Assembly (NCBI GenBank): GCA_003864495.1
Contig: ML133365.1
Coordinates: forward strand, 1,433,856-1,497,855
Direction of reading: 5' to 3'
DNA length: 64,000 nucleotides
From: Nemopilema nomurai
Lineage: Eukaryota > Cnidaria > Scyphozoa > Rhizostomeae > Rhizostomatidae
Shown here: positions 1 to 11,974 of the stretch, piece by piece
Position numbering within the stretch: the stretch's first letter is position 1
Layout of the letters: every line of letters starts with the position of its first letter
Notes under the pieces: generated by a model
What the model was told of the DNA's origin: nothing
What the model saw: only the letters and a program-made list of their open reading frames with translations
Databases searched by the model: none
Program-made: the position numbers and the translations under genes

Positions 1-140
1 TAGAATTGCGAATCATTTAAAACATAAATAATTTCGGAATTTACCCATTAGACTTTAAGTCCGATGATGTTGACGCCATTTCCAATTGAATACCCGTAAA
101 AATTGTCAATAAACTGGACACGAAATCCTATTGTTGTCGG

Positions 141-271
141 AGAACGATAGATCTGATTTCTATCGTTCTAGAACGATACGTGAGAACGATAACGGTAGGG
201 GAATTTCCTATGGCGCGTGCGCACTAGGCAGGAAATACCTCCTATGGTTATCGTTATGGTTATCGTTTTCC
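141..271. repeat. Imperfect palindromic cluster of AACGAT/ATCGTT motifs
   Basis: The arms agaacgatag (141-150) and ctatcgttct (160-169) form a 10 bp hairpin. A larger imperfect palindrome follows: aacgataacgg near 186 pairs with ttatcgtt copies at 246-266, around a central gcgcgtgcgcac. It could be the end of a small foldback element or MITE. No target duplication was identified, and nothing else is recognisable in bases 1-310. Confidence 0.35.
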
Positions 272-310
272 GTGCTTAAAGTGCCTAAAATAGTAGGTAC
301 CTTTTCAATA

Positions 311-960
311 TGCTAAATTTGTCCCATTGTCACCAAGGTTGCTTTAATTCCATATAAACAGACAGAATCATTTTCAAATGTCATGTGCTGTGTTGCTCCA
401 GAATCAATAATCCAACCAGAATTATTGATATGATCAATGGAGAATAGTCCTTCCTCATAAATCAATTGTTTATGAGCATCATGTTCAGCATATTGAGCAT
501 ATGCCTTACCTTTTACTGTACCTTGTTGAGCATTCTATAATTTACGCTCTGGACAGTCTCTTGCAAAATGTTCTTGCTCATGACAGTAATGACATGTTCC
601 ACGGAAAGTTTCAGTATACTGCATCTCAAGACTCAAATGTCCACTAGGGTGATGTCCTTGTTTTCCTTTTCTACTTTGTGGAATCGAATGTCTGGCAGAA
701 AAGGCATCTTCGGACTTCTTAGTATTGAAGGAATCAACATTAGAATCCACATCACTTTCATTCCTTTCATTTTCTCAATTGAAAGTTTATCTTAAGCCAC
801 AGCATTCAGAGCAGTGATTAGTGGGTTTCCAAAACAGGACAGACAGCGGTAAGAGGTCTTGGTTGAGCGCCGCCAATTCTGCCTTGGACACCTTCTCCTT
901 CTTCCAACATTGTTTCGGAACAGAACTTCCAGGATTTATCGTTCTCATCTGAACGGATTT
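311..960 (-). pseudogene. Ty1/Copia retrotransposon gag-protease remnant
   Basis: Read on the minus strand, a short gag tail leads into a CCHC zinc knuckle (CHYCHEQEHFARDC, about 555-600), which binds RNA in the Copia nucleocapsid. About 45 codons downstream in the same frame is the Copia aspartic protease signature WIIDSGATQHMT (about 379-417). A single in-frame TAG at 535-537 separates them. Upstream (750-900) the sequence still resembles Copia gag (LITALNA, KLSIE) but has a stop and a frame change. The protease frame ends near 316, and no integrase or reverse transcriptase follows. This is an old 5'-part fragment, not a working element. The identification rests on the two motifs and their order. 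Confidence 0.82.
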
Positions 961-1572
961 CACTTCATGGTATTTATTAATCTTACAGTTTTTCTACTTT
1001 CATAGAATACATTATTGTGCCTCATTTGTTATCCTTAAAGCCAACTGGTGAATTTTCATAACCAAACTCTCATTATTTATCAGTTTAAATAAAGGAAAAG
1101 ATGGCTAATTCGACTCATACTACAAGTGAAGCCAAAAGTAACCAATCGTTAGTAACCATACTGGACATTTTATGTAGGAGTCATGGAATTGATGCAAGCT
1201 AATGTGAACATTGTATACATAGACGAATTTTTTCAGCATTATTGAAATGATTTGTTATAATGTACTGTGTAGTGAAACCTGGTCAATACCTTATGTTACC
1301 TATGTACATCAGTAATTTTATTCTCTATATAGAAATTTAAAAGTAAATTCCAAGAAAAAAAATGATGTACTAATCTATTTTGCATTTATGTTCGTCTATT
1401 GGCCTAGAGTGTTGTAGCATGTATTTTAATAATTTTGAACAAATTTATGCAAAGTTCTAACTATAAGCATATTATTTTGTTGAAAACAATATTAGCCCAT
1501 GAACCATGGAACGTGTAATTTCTGTCTGCCTTCATTTATCCCTGAATCCAGTTGTTGTCCTCTTTCAGTAGG
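961..1572. other. AT-rich intergenic stretch, no gene seen
   Basis: No reading frame with recognisable motifs and no repeats of note. Confidence 0.5.
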
Positions 1573-2150
1573 CATAAAATGGTCTGGAGCCAGGAACATG
1601 ATATTCTATTGTGCCGTGAGATTGGATCTCAGGAAAGGGGCAATTTCGGGAAAAAATAAACCCATGCATTAAATCTTGCAGAGCAACCAATCTTTTCAGT
1701 CGACCAAAGGTCTGTGAGGGATAGATTTTCAAAACTTGAAAAGGACTTTAAAAAAAGACGACAGCAGAAAAAAGAGCAAGTGGCATAGCCTCTGATGAGC
1801 CCTCAGAGCTTGACAAGGCTTTGGAGGAGATTAACAGTCAACTGCTGCTGATGAAAAGGAGGGTGTAGAAGGTACAAACAAAAGAAAAAAACAACAACAA
1901 GTACCATGGAATATATAATGGAAAAGTCTGTTGCACAGAAAGAACTGAAAATGGAAGAACTGAAACTGAAGAAGTGAAAGCTGGACATGTAGGAAAAGGG
2001 CAAAGAAAGGCAATGGCCATTAAGCGCAAGAACTTAGACGCCAGGGAGAAAGAGTTGGCAGGTAATAACAAACGAGCAAATGACATTGTGCTTTTAATTG
2101 AGCAATATATGGAGCAACAGCAAACAATTCTGGTACAGATGCATCAGTAA
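1573..2150 (+). pseudogene. Harbinger Myb/SANT-like DNA-binding partner, remnant
   Basis: The frame opens KMVWSQEHDILLCREI (about 1576), the first helix region of the Myb/SANT-like domain that PIF/Harbinger elements encode next to the transposase. It continues with SVDQRSVRDRFSKLEKDF (about 1700), then ASGIASDEPSELDKALEEI after a frame change. A Lys/Glu-rich coiled segment follows, ending EQYMEQQQTILVQMHQ and a TAA at 2148-2150. Several stops (for example after NFGKK near 1655) and at least two frameshifts make it non-functional. In Harbinger elements this protein recruits the transposase to the terminal repeats. The matching transposase tail lies just downstream on the other strand at 2605-3055, so the pair is convergent. 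Confidence 0.75.
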
Positions 2151-2528
2151 AACCAAACGATTTTGTGTTTGTACCAGAAAAGCTTACAAAAAGAATAAAT
2201 CAGAGAAATTGTTAGATGGATCGGGGTTATTTAGGCTTTTTCTTACTATTCTCAAGGTACTAAATCCAGTTAAAAAAATATTTCATGGTAGCTTAAACAT
2301 ACCTTGAAACAAACATAAGTTGCAAATTCATTCCTTTTAACCTTAATTTGTCAAAAATACCTGTAATTACAGGTAGTATTCTCATATTTTCAACCTCCTT
2401 CTTGTATGCAGTATTAAAACATTTTTCTTCCAAAATTAGTTGATTACTTTCCTTATCTACATTTGAGCGGAAAAAGGTTTAAAATATAATGTGTGCTGAG
2501 AAATATAATATTTCTAGGCACTTTGGTA

Positions 2529-2597
2529 GCTTTTAAAAAAGGCTGTTTTCTAGCTTTCAAAAAAGCTGTTTTCTAGCTTTCAAAAAGCTGTTTTGCT
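2529..2597. repeat. 23-24 bp tandem repeat, about 3 copies
   Basis: The unit gctttcaaaaaagctgtttt plus ctag is repeated three times with small indels, immediately 3' of the Harbinger transposase stop. It may be subterminal sequence of that element. Confidence 0.7.
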
Positions 2598-2604
2598 TCT
2601 CTGC

Positions 2605-3055
2605 TCATTGGAAGTATTCCTCAAGCGCTGGTGGCTCAATATAAAGAAATTTTGACGTATTGTTCCCATATAAACACGTGAATGCATTTCTCAATAAGGC
2701 ACAAACGATATACATTTTCCCTACAGGACTCAAACCAATTTTCAAATTCTTCTTGAAGTGAACAAATTTGAAATAATTGACAATATCCCCAAACATCCAC
2801 TCAACGGAAATTCGCACTTGACTCATAGACTCATTAAAGGCAAGCTGATCCTGGGTTAAGCCTGGTCTTCTTGGGAAGGGACATTGAAGGTGGACCCTAT
2901 GAGAGTAGGCTGGGTCTCCATAAAGGCAAAGTGGTTTACCTTCAGGTGAGTAAGAATGTAGCTCCAACTGCTCCATGTGGCCAGACATTTGCAACATAGC
3001 ACCGTCGGTCAATGTCTCGTAATAAAAACCCAAACCTGTCGCGAAGGGCGGCTCA
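2605..3055 (-). pseudogene. PIF/Harbinger transposase, C-terminal half
   Basis: The 142-codon frame carries the second half of a DDE_Tnp_4 transposase: YGDPAYSHRVHLQ (second catalytic Asp), then SVEWMFGDIVNYFKFVHF (catalytic Glu in SVEW) and the tail VGKMYIVCALLRNAFTCLYG, ending LEEYF. The N-terminal helix-turn-helix and first catalytic Asp are absent; upstream of 3055 only stop-rich sequence follows. It is therefore truncated to roughly the last 40 % of the family length. It converges with the Myb-like remnant at 1573-2150, the usual two-gene Harbinger layout. Confidence 0.85.
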
Positions 3056-3649
3056 GACTAAAAATAAGTTGGTAATCAAACTTTTGGCCATGCCTTTTAT
3101 AAAAACTGGAAACGCCCATTTTTCTTCTGAAGAAGTATTCATATAATAATGTATGCTTTTTATTAAAGCAAACAGAACATTTACAGAATATAAATAGAAC
3201 ATATATAGAACAATATAGAACAAATATAGAACATTATGGTGCATATTGCAAGGACATTAAGATGGAATTTCTTGCAAATCTAGAATTAAACACCAAATAA
3301 AAATAGCCAGATTTACTTTGCAGAAGATAAAAATCTTTCTCCACTAAGTCCCACTCAGCATACGCAGTCTTCAGTCAGACAAAAGGGGCAACTTCCAATG
3401 TAGCTGGCAAAGTTATGTTGGATAAGGACAACACTTTGTGCACCTACAACGTTATCTATATTTCAATGTGTGATCATTTGCCTTGGGTTTAAGATTTACG
3501 TGATACTCCACCATTTACCTTCATCCAACTTTATGAGTACTTGGTTTTACGTACACTCAAATACAAACATATTTTCTTGAAGAGCACCGGTTAAAAGAAG
3601 TTAAAGTCATTTCAGTTTTTTTATGAAGGTTTCATTCGAAAATTTTCAG
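3056..3649. other. No gene seen between two transposon remnants
   Basis: AT-rich sequence with a short atatagaaca tandem motif near 3195-3235. No coding signature. It may hold a degraded end of the ISL2EU copy that follows. Confidence 0.4.
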
Positions 3650-5018
3650 TTGCAAAGGATGGAGATTTCACATTCATTGATGTGCGCATGAAAGCGTCAA
3701 TGAAAAACATTCTTTATAAAGTATTTGTCATTCTCGACTCTTCTGGCAATTTTTCTTGCGCTGACTGCACTTGCCCTGCTGGTTCTGGCTTGGATGGTGT
3801 CTTATTTGCATTGGAGGACTTTAATCGAAAAGGATACCATCAATGTACAGAACCTGTTTCATGCTCTTCCAAGCTATCTGCATGGAATGTCCCATCAAGT
3901 TATGCTTCAAATCAGTTTCTGCACTGCCAATCAATGAGATGATTCTCATAAAAATTAAGTTTGGTAAGGATAATGACAAGTCATTCAAGCCAAGAGGTGA
4001 TCATCGTTTGCCAGAAGACAAAGAAATTAATGCAAAAAATCTACAACAGCTGGCAGCAAATCTTGCAATTCATTCACCAAATAGCTGCTTTTTATGACCC
4101 CCCGGAAAGCGTTCCTTCATCTGCAGAACGTTTTTCAAGCAAAGAAGTTCCCAGGCTGAATTCTCCTTTTCAAGGTTTACAAGTTAAACTCAGAAATGAC
4201 CTTGATTCTATGCCTTTTAATGATTTTTATGATGTTTCCTTACCTGAATTTAAAGAAATGATGGATTTCCACTGTCAAAGTGACAATGTGTTGGATGAAG
4301 TTGAAATCAAAGCCATCAATAAATCAACAATTGGTCAAGCATCAAATTTTCATTGGAAGCAACAAAGGATGTACCAGATGACAGCTTCCAATTTCTACTC
4401 AGCTGCTGCCAACACAGTTGAACCCTCTTCAAAGCTAATATCCATGTACTATTCAACCTTCTCTTCTCCATCAATTGAACATGGACGATATTATGAGTCA
4501 CATGTTAGATCACTGTATATTGCATACATGGTCCAAAATGGCTTTGCAAATATTTCTGTGGAAGATGCTGGGTTATTCTTATCCAATCAATGTTCTTTTC
4601 TCGGAGCATCTTTGGATGGAGTGGTCAATTGTGATGGGAAAACCTGGGGGCTTGAAATAAAATGCCCTTACTCAAAATTCAATTCATCTCTTGATGAATC
4701 ATTACAGAATAAGACATTTTTTTGAAAAAAGAAACGAAAGTGGAGTTGAGAAGGAGTCATCCCTATTTCTACCAAGTGCAAGGCCAGATGTACTGCACTG
4801 GATTAAACAGAGTCGATTTTGTTGTCAGGTTTGGAGATAAAGAGCCATTATTTGTTTCATCGATTCACTATGATGAACAATTTTTGGAATTGATTTTACC
4901 AAAAATTAAATATTTTTATTGTAGATCAGTCCTACCAGAACAATTTACAAAACGTGTAGAGCGTGGCTTAAAGTTATATTTACATGGGGGTTGGAAGAAT
5001 TACTCAAATAACAATTAA
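3650..5018 (+). pseudogene. ISL2EU partner protein with SWIM zinc finger and YqaJ nuclease (copy 2)
   Basis: A splice-acceptor-like ttttcag precedes an exon opening VAKDGDFTFIDVRMKAS. A SWIM-type zinc finger (CADCTCPAGSG, about 3757-3790) follows; the CxH half appears lost. After frame changes the YqaJ-like PD-(D/E)xK nuclease domain is clear: WKQQRMYQMTASNF (about 4350), FLGASLDGVV (about 4597) and LEIKCPYSKF (about 4650), giving the D...ExK catalytic pattern. The tail HPYFYQVQGQMYCTG and DFVVRFG starts in another frame at 4722. It faces the THAP/DDE frame at 5305-6608, as in ISL2EU transposons, which carry both proteins. At least two frameshifts make it inactive. Its cellular role in transposition is not established. 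Confidence 0.8.
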
Positions 5019-5304
5019 TTGGTTTCCTCTTATGTTTTTGTATAGCGTTATTAGTCATCTATGCAGCTAAAACAACTAGCCAGCAAAAGGGTATCTTTAT
5101 TAGTGTAATCATCTTCCAACTGTGCAAATTTGTAAAACATATCAAAATATTATAGTTCATAGCTTACACTAGTGTTATACTGTCATGATTTATTTGAAAT
5201 AAAATAGGATCTTAAAATTGGAAAAAAACTTGAAATGCACATATTTACTCAAAATCGATTATATTGGTCCTTTATTTGAAGGTTTAACTAAAAAGGGTAA
5301 GAAA

Positions 5305-6608
5305 TTAGTTAGATAGCAGCAAACTGTAAATATCTGATTTGCAACAGAATACAAACTTAACAGCTCGCTCCACGTGTATTCTGACAGAAGCAATTTGTGC
5401 TGTTTCCTCTGTTTCTTTGGAGGTTAGTTGGTTACGGTGGCCTTTAAATGGAGGAATGTTTAAGGTCACACCAGATGGCAATATATCTTTAATGTCAAAA
5501 CCTCTATCAGCCATAACATTGTCTCCTGGTTCCAAAAGGTCAAGCACACCAGACTTTTCTGAAACCCTGCCAGACCAAAGCTTTGAAACAAATGTAATGG
5601 CACCGTTGGGTGATATACAAACAAGTACTTTCCAAGTGTGATTGTGCTTGTAGTCTGACCAGGTTTGAGCATGTGCTTTCATGGAAGAAGGCACCTCAAT
5701 AAAGATTTCGGTGCAATCAAGAATGATCCTTGTTGAAGGATACTGCTCAAATTATGATGGCATCAGCTTGTCAGTTTTTGACTTTGAAGGAAAAGAAAAC
5801 AGCAGATGTAATTCAATAAAAAGAAAATTGATCCAAGTTGTGAAAATCTTGGAAGATTGTGCCACTGAAATTCCAAATCTGTCTGCAAAGTCATTGAGAA
5901 AAAGGCCAACCTTGAGTCTCATTAAAACAAAAACAAACTCCTCTAGAAGCGAAAGCTTTCTTTTTGGACCAGGCTTGGAGGAAGAATCATTTCTGTCAAA
6001 TCCTTTGTCATGATTAACAGAGGTGGCTGAACCACGCCAGTATGTCATATGCTCAAGCTTCTGTTTAAAATAATTAAACATGTCCATGAGTGTGTAAAGC
6101 CACGGCATAAGTTGGAAAGCCAGTATAAAATCGCACTGCTGAATCATCACTCTGCAGTTTATCCAAGGAAAAGAATTTTCCTTTAATGTCAACAATTTCG
6201 TTTTTCAGGGACTTGATTTCTGACTTCAACTCTTTTACTTCCTTAAGAAGTTGGGGCTGCACTAGGAACTAGCGTCCAGCGACTAGGATTTCGCTTGATG
6301 TCCTCTTCTCTAAAATGTTCCTGACATAAGCATGTAGCAGCAGTAACACGAAATCCATGTAAGCCATCAAATTGTTTAATGAGGTTACACCAAACACGTT
6401 TTTCCGGATTCTTTTGAGGGAACTTGAAAAAATATAGGCCACTGGGCGTTCCGTCGTAGCGATAAAAGATATTTGAGCAACAAAAAGCCGCACACTCTCC
6501 CAACCGACTTTGACATTTTGTAAGTATTCGAAGTCGTTTTTTCCAGTGTTTTTGTTCGCAGAAACATCGAGTAGTTGCAAAGAAATCTAAGTCAAGCGAA
6601 AAGATCAA
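5305..6608 (-). pseudogene. ISL2EU THAP-DDE transposase (copy 2)
   Basis: Read from 6608 down, a THAP zinc finger (C..C, then VWCNLIKQFDG, CLCQEHF and the terminal LVPSAAPT) is followed in another frame by a coiled coil and DDSAVRFYTGFPTY. A third frame carries the helix-turn-helix (LRLKVGLFLNDFADRFGIS region). It reaches the DDE domain through one in-frame TAA at 5752-5754: IILDCTEIFIE (first Asp), MADRGFDI (second Asp) and VRIHVERA (Glu). The frame then diverges and stops, so the usual ~50-residue tail is missing. Two frameshifts (near 6245 and 6100), one stop and the truncation make it dead. The order matches the better-preserved copy at 10407-11974. Confidence 0.85.
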
Positions 6609-7900
6609 CCTCTTTCGACAAGTAACGATGAACTATTCCCTGGAGACATCATCGTTAGCCTCGTTTCGAAATAGAAATCTCTTTTACAGAAAGAATGTGA
6701 AAGTGGCTTATTCGACGATTCTCAGACAAGCATTGATAATTGATATTTATGAAAAATTCGGTAGGGGTATTCATGATAACACTCTAGTGACAGAGGCTGG
6801 GGAAAGAAAGAAACAGTGACCTTTGGTTCAGAGTGCAATCAATGTGAATAACAAAAAGCTTCCGTATTGATTTAGAGAATTTTTCATTTTAAACAGAAAT
6901 GTGCATCTTCTTTGTCTCGAGTATCTTCAGTAGGCCATGTTTACACATTCAAAATGCAGACATTGCAATAATATAGAAAGTTAACTACTGAATCTGTAAG
7001 TAATAGACAAGTGATAGAAATACATCTGAATAACTTAGTGAATAAAGCAATTTATTGAAAGCAAAGGCCCTTCCATCAAGTTGCCCAAGCTTCCTTCTAG
7101 CGGGGCACTATCTTTTTGAGTTTATGTTTAAGTTTAGTCTTTATGTTTAAGTTTATCTCCAAATCTCTAGTTCATAGCTATGAGTTTATGTTTTTGTATA
7201 GTCCTAGCCGCCTAGCCAAACCGCCTGTCTCAAATTACTTGATAATGGGACATTTTTGTAACACTTCCCTTTTGATTTCCTGCATTGATAAGCATTTCGT
7301 GTTTTGCTTTTGCTGCTTTTATGTATCAAATTGATCTCCTTTTTAAGAACCGAGCCGTACAGTTGCCTGTCAAACTGACAGCGAGAATCAGCAAGAACTT
7401 CAGGAGGTAATAGTTTAAATTTTATGAAGGCATGAGTCTTCTACAGGTAGAGTTGAGCTATGAAATGATTCAAGGACATGACTTTTTTGGGCAGTGTGGT
7501 AATATTAAAGCACATAGGATTTTCTTTTAAAGATGATTATTTAAAATATTAAGACATTGTGTGCTCTGTTTTAGATACAAGAGTCAACAATAGAAGACAA
7601 TACTTTGTCCATTTCTTTGTCGACTGTAAGTGTAAAGATATTCCGATTTGCATCAATTGTATGTACTGTAGGTACATTCAAAGGCAGAGAAATATCTTTC
7701 TTTATTTTGACGGTTTATATCATTATGATACAAAGTTTCCTTAGCTTCTTTAAAGTAACAAAAAATCTGGTGATTACCTTGGAAAATATACAGCAAGCAC
7801 CCCCCCTCTTCTATTAAGTATACAGTACGCATCCCACCTTAGAGTAAAACCATTAAACCACATTAGAATAATTGCTGTATTCGAAATGTTATTTCTTCTT
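6609..7900. other. Intergenic, no supported gene
   Basis: A 63-codon frame at 6628-6819 has no recognisable motif. The rest is AT-rich with only short frames. The outer end of the ISL2EU copy 2 is presumably somewhere in 6610-6900, but no inverted repeat partner was found by eye. Confidence 0.4.
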
Positions 7901-10084
7901 AAACACTTCCTATGTCAATCAATGAGCATTAATCCTTTATTTTTGCATTGCAGATACTAAGAGCAAATAGATGGGCAAAGGTTCCTCCAGAGAATGCTCA
8001 TGGAGTTACTGTTCATGCCAAATGCTGAAACAACACAGTCTCTCGCACATCAGGGGCTGTCGATTCCAGGTTTGTTGATAAGGTTGTGGGTGTGCCCTTG
8101 ACAAATGCTTATGGGGCTTGTTCCTCCGTCTAATGCTAGCTCATTCATCAACTTAAGAGTAAGTAGAGTTTAAGAGCAAATGAGAATATACCAAATATAT
8201 ATATTGATAGAAAATACACATCTGTACTCTGCATCCCTTTGCAGTATCTATCAATCTCTGTCAATGGATCCAGAAATATGCCTAAATTTATTTTTTAAGT
8301 CCTAAAATGAAGTGGAACAATTTCAGCACTCTTCTGGACTTTTGTTAAGATATTTTTGAAAAGAAACAACTCTCCGTGCAGCTTAACTTGTCAGCTGTAT
8401 TGAAAAGCTAAACAATTTACTACCTCATAACTACAACAAACTTTTGTCTTCATCATTAAACTCATATCCATAGTTTTCTAAACAAAATATTGGTAAAGGA
8501 AAATGGTATATTTTATCTGATAAATTCGCCATGAGAGATAGGCCTATGCTTTTGTTTCACTGTTTCAATGAAGAACAGAGATGTTGCGTGCAACAGGTTT
8601 TATTTATTTTTTAAATTTCCTGCAGGACTTAATGGATAACAAATTTTCTGTGACCGGGCGGTCACATTGTCCCGTGGGTTTTAATGCCGTTCATCTGCAA
8701 TACTTGATTATGCATTGCAATGTTATCAATTATCAAACATTTTTGCGGTTGTAATGTCAATTTTTTTATTCATCATCTCCAGGCAATGTACAGCTATGTT
8801 GGCAGTTTTGGGAGTCAGCCATTTTTTTTGATCTTGTCGATTTCACGGGTGAAGTGAAAGATGAGCTGGAACCAGTTATGCAGAATGCTGTGAGTCACAT
8901 TAGGGCAAGTGAGGTATTTTATTCATTTTAATCAACATCTAATCAGAGAGAATTTAAGACAGGGCACATCGGTCTGCCTAAATTTCATAGCAGTGCAACA
9001 AGCATTCATGATGCAAAAGTGTATCCACTGAGAACAATTGCTGTAGATATTTTCCTGGACCAATTATCATCTGGGGTATATAATTAGATGGATCAGTGGC
9101 GGAAATTATGGGTGTCTTGGGGGACAAACAACAAAGATATTAAGTGGAGTCTGTTGATATTCTGTTGATTATCTTACGAACGGCAGAGATATGCTCTTTA
9201 GTCCGTATGCAAGTCAAGAAAAAATGCGGAGCTAAGCCCAAAGCCTGAATACCCGCAACTTATACAAATAGGGATCTGTAGTTTTTGGATTGTATTTGTT
9301 GGGCTGTAGATTATCTTCCTCTTCTGTGAAGGTAATATTGTAGCATGGTAAAGCTTAACTGCTATTTCTACAATTGACAGATTGCTTTTGTTTATGGCCT
9401 AATGAGCAAGAGATTTGTGATGCAAGGCAGCAACATGAACTGACGGTAAGTATTCTTCAAGTTACCCTACCAGAAAAAGTTACTTTCTAACTTATGCACA
9501 AACAGGAGACTTATTGATAATAAGCTCCTATTTTTAATATAGGTCATTCATTTACAAGACCCAAGCCCAACCTAGTGAAGGGTAGTGGTAGGTAGACGAA
9601 GATAGTTCCATAGAACCATTCACATGCCATACAGTTTCTGTCACAAAGTCTATGAGAAATAACTTGAAAGTTCTGTGTGACAAAATTTTTGTTGTGATAA
9701 ATTGTACATTCATAAATTTACATTTGTACTTTATGCTCGTTGTTTTAAGAAAAAAGTGTAAACTGAATGCGAATAAAAACTGAAAGAAAGCACAAAGTAC
9801 AATTAAATATGTGTTGAATCAAGAGAAAGAAGTAAGAGAATGTTCTACAAAAGAGACATATTTTGCAATTTTCTAATTCATTAACGTAGTGACACTAGCT
9901 ATGTTATTGTGAGGACGGAATAAAATTATACTTCTGTTTTTTCCAGGAATGCCCTAATTGATGATGCCTCAAGGACCAATTTATGTCCCCGTATTGGCAA
10001 AAGAAGAACGCCTTTAGATTTTAAAAAGTTATCATTTTACAAGATTAAGATTATTCATCAGGAATTTTGTATTTCATTTTCCAG
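7901..10084 (+). other. Weak exon-like segments with splice-site consensus, unrecognised
   Basis: Several stretches have exon-intron grammar on the plus strand. An acceptor-like ttgcattgcag at about 7953 is followed by 24 open codons (ILRANRWAKVPPENAHG...). An open segment VDFTGEVKDELEPVMQ (about 8837-8884) runs into a gag/gtattt donor. A donor acg/gtaagt lies near 9446, an acceptor ttttttccag at about 9948, and another acceptor ttttccag at 10084. No protein family is recognised. They may be exons of a degraded or non-coding transcript. The last acceptor leads into the frame that the ISL2EU element interrupts. Confidence 0.25.
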
Positions 10085-10133
10085 GCTCCTCAGATCGTTT
10101 TTCAACCCCAAAATAGGTATAGGCTTAGTGAAT

Positions 10134-10386
10134 ACACCAATTCAACATCCAGGACTGCAAGACGCGCGCTGCAGCCTGGCACTAGTTATTGGGTGAAAAA
10201 TCTCGATCGGCCTTTCGCTGCTGTTTGTTTACACTGTACGACGTGCGTTCTGTGTAGCTTTGAAAGTTGATTAAAATCACTCGAATATTTTGAAAATCAT
10301 ATTTAATATCTGACTGCGTAGCTTTATATATCGGGAACAGCTTTTTTAAAAGCTCTTAGTAAGTACCTTGTTCTGGTAAGATACGC
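10134..10386. repeat. Left terminal inverted repeat of ISL2EU copy 1
   Basis: It pairs with 14361-14615. The match covers the ACACC end, cctggcactagttattgggt, tacactgtacgacgtgcgtt, the atatatcgggaacagctttt segment and gatacgc at the inner boundary. The transposase start codon at 10407 lies about 20 bp inside the repeat, so the promoter is probably within the TIR. Confidence 0.85.
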
Positions 10387-10406
10387 AAACAGTGTGTAAA
10401 GTCAGG

Positions 10407-11974
10407 ATGGTGAATGGCAACTGTGCCGTTGTTTCATGCACCAAAAGTCAGTACAAGTTGAATGTCTGGCGAAAAAAGGAATGTGAAACCCACGTTGGAA
10501 TGGTTCATAAAGATTGTGCGTGTTCAAAACCATTCCGTCTTCACTCTTTTCCAAGCGTTTTGCGGTTTGGAGATATTAGAAAGGAGTTGGTTAGAAGAAT
10601 AAACCGAAAGACGAAAAACAAGGGTCAGTGGAAACCGGGGGCGAGCGATATGGTATGTTCAGCTCATTTTGAAGGTGGAATGCCCACTGCTGAGAATCCT
10701 TATCCTACTTTAGAGCTGAGATATTCAAAGCCAGCAAAAAAGCCAAGACGGAAATTGGAAAGAAAATTTAAAGAACATTGTTGTGAGGGTGAGATGGAGA
10801 TTGATGGTGCCAGTCAGCCAGATACAGATGCTCTATTTGTGGCAAGTGATAACTGTGCAGCTATGGACAGTGTTGAAAATCAATGCCTTCTTTGCAATGA
10901 GAAAGATGAACAGATCAAATCTCTTCAGCAACAAGTGTCCTCATTGGAATTGAACAACACAGGTCTAAAAGCAAAAGCTTTGGACACAAGAATTTCAAGT
11001 TACCATCTTGAAAAATGCAAGTCTAATGGATTTTCAGTGTCAAAGATAAAAGATGACAAAGAAATGAAATTTTGACAGGTATAAAGACAATTGCAATGTT
11101 CAATGTTGTATTTGGTCTCCTTTTGTCATACTTGCCAAACATTGTATATTGGAGAGGTGGAAAATGCTTTTTGTGTTCCAAAATTAGGCAGCCCACTAGT
11201 GAAATAAAGAGGAAGCATAGAACTTCAAGGAAAAATCAGTTTCTTCTTGTTTTGATGAAATTGCGACTAGGATTGCTGAATGAAGACCTTGTAATCCGCT
11301 TCAACATTTCATCAGGATCATGCTCCATGATATTCACAGCCTGGATAAAATTTTTGAGCAAACTGCTGGGAAACCCACTTGTTTGTTGGCTACCAAATGA
11401 TACTGTCAGAAATTTTCTACCAAAAATTTTCTACCTATTTGAGGGCAAGTATAGAAAGACAAGGTGCATTATTGACAGTAGGGAGATCTATATTGAGAGG
11501 CAAAAATCTCTTGATCTACAAGCAAAGACTTGGTCAGAATACAAAAAACATAATACTGTCAAAATTTTGGTAGCAGTAGCACCCACTGGATTTATTATGT
11601 TTTTGTCTAAAGCCTGGGGAGGATGAGCATCAGATCAGTTCATCTGTCAAGAAAGTGGTTTTCACAACTTTCTAGAAAGATATGATGAGGTCATGGCAGA
11701 CAGAGGGTTCCAGATACAGGAAGACCTGTTACATTATTATTGTAAATTGACTGTGCCCCCTGGTTCACGGGTGAAATTACAAATGATTAGCTCTGAATGC
11801 GAAAAGACTAAGGAAGTTGCCAATGTCAGAATTCACGTAGAAAGAGCTATCAATCGCTTGAAAACATTCAGAATTCTCAAGAACACACTACCAATAACAC
11901 CTTTACCTCTTATTGGTGATATTATAAAAACTTGTGCTGCATTATGTATCATACAGCCACCACTAATTCGATAG
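10407..11974 (+). pseudogene. ISL2EU THAP-DDE transposase (copy 1)
   Basis: The chosen start gives MVNGNCAVVSCTKSQ, placing the THAP C2CH finger at the N-terminus: C..C, then QWKPGASDMVCSAHF and a proline-containing end. A Cys pair and coiled coil (CLLCNEKDEQIKSLQQQ) follow. A 1 nt deletion near 11072 shifts the frame at KMKF(Y)TGIKTI. The rest reads a helix-turn-helix (LMKLRLGLLNEDLVIRFNIS), then CIIDSREIYIERQ (first Asp), an in-frame TGA at 11624-11626, MADRGFQI (second Asp), VRIHVERAINRLKTFRI (Glu) and the normal C-terminus ending 11974. The family has an Arg at the stop position, so CGA to TGA is likely. Only these two lesions separate it from an intact enzyme of about 520 residues. Confidence 0.9.

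Noticed and set aside
131..316. A 61-codon frame at the window start
   Set aside because: Its codons simply read through the palindromic AACGAT repeats.
1803..2086. Three overlapping minus-strand Phe/Ser-rich frames
   Set aside because: They are antisense to the Lys/Glu-rich coiled region of the Harbinger Myb-like partner.
7116..7817. Several 60-70 codon plus-strand frames
   Set aside because: Phe/Cys/Ile-rich composition typical of translated AT-rich non-coding DNA, with no splice context or motifs.
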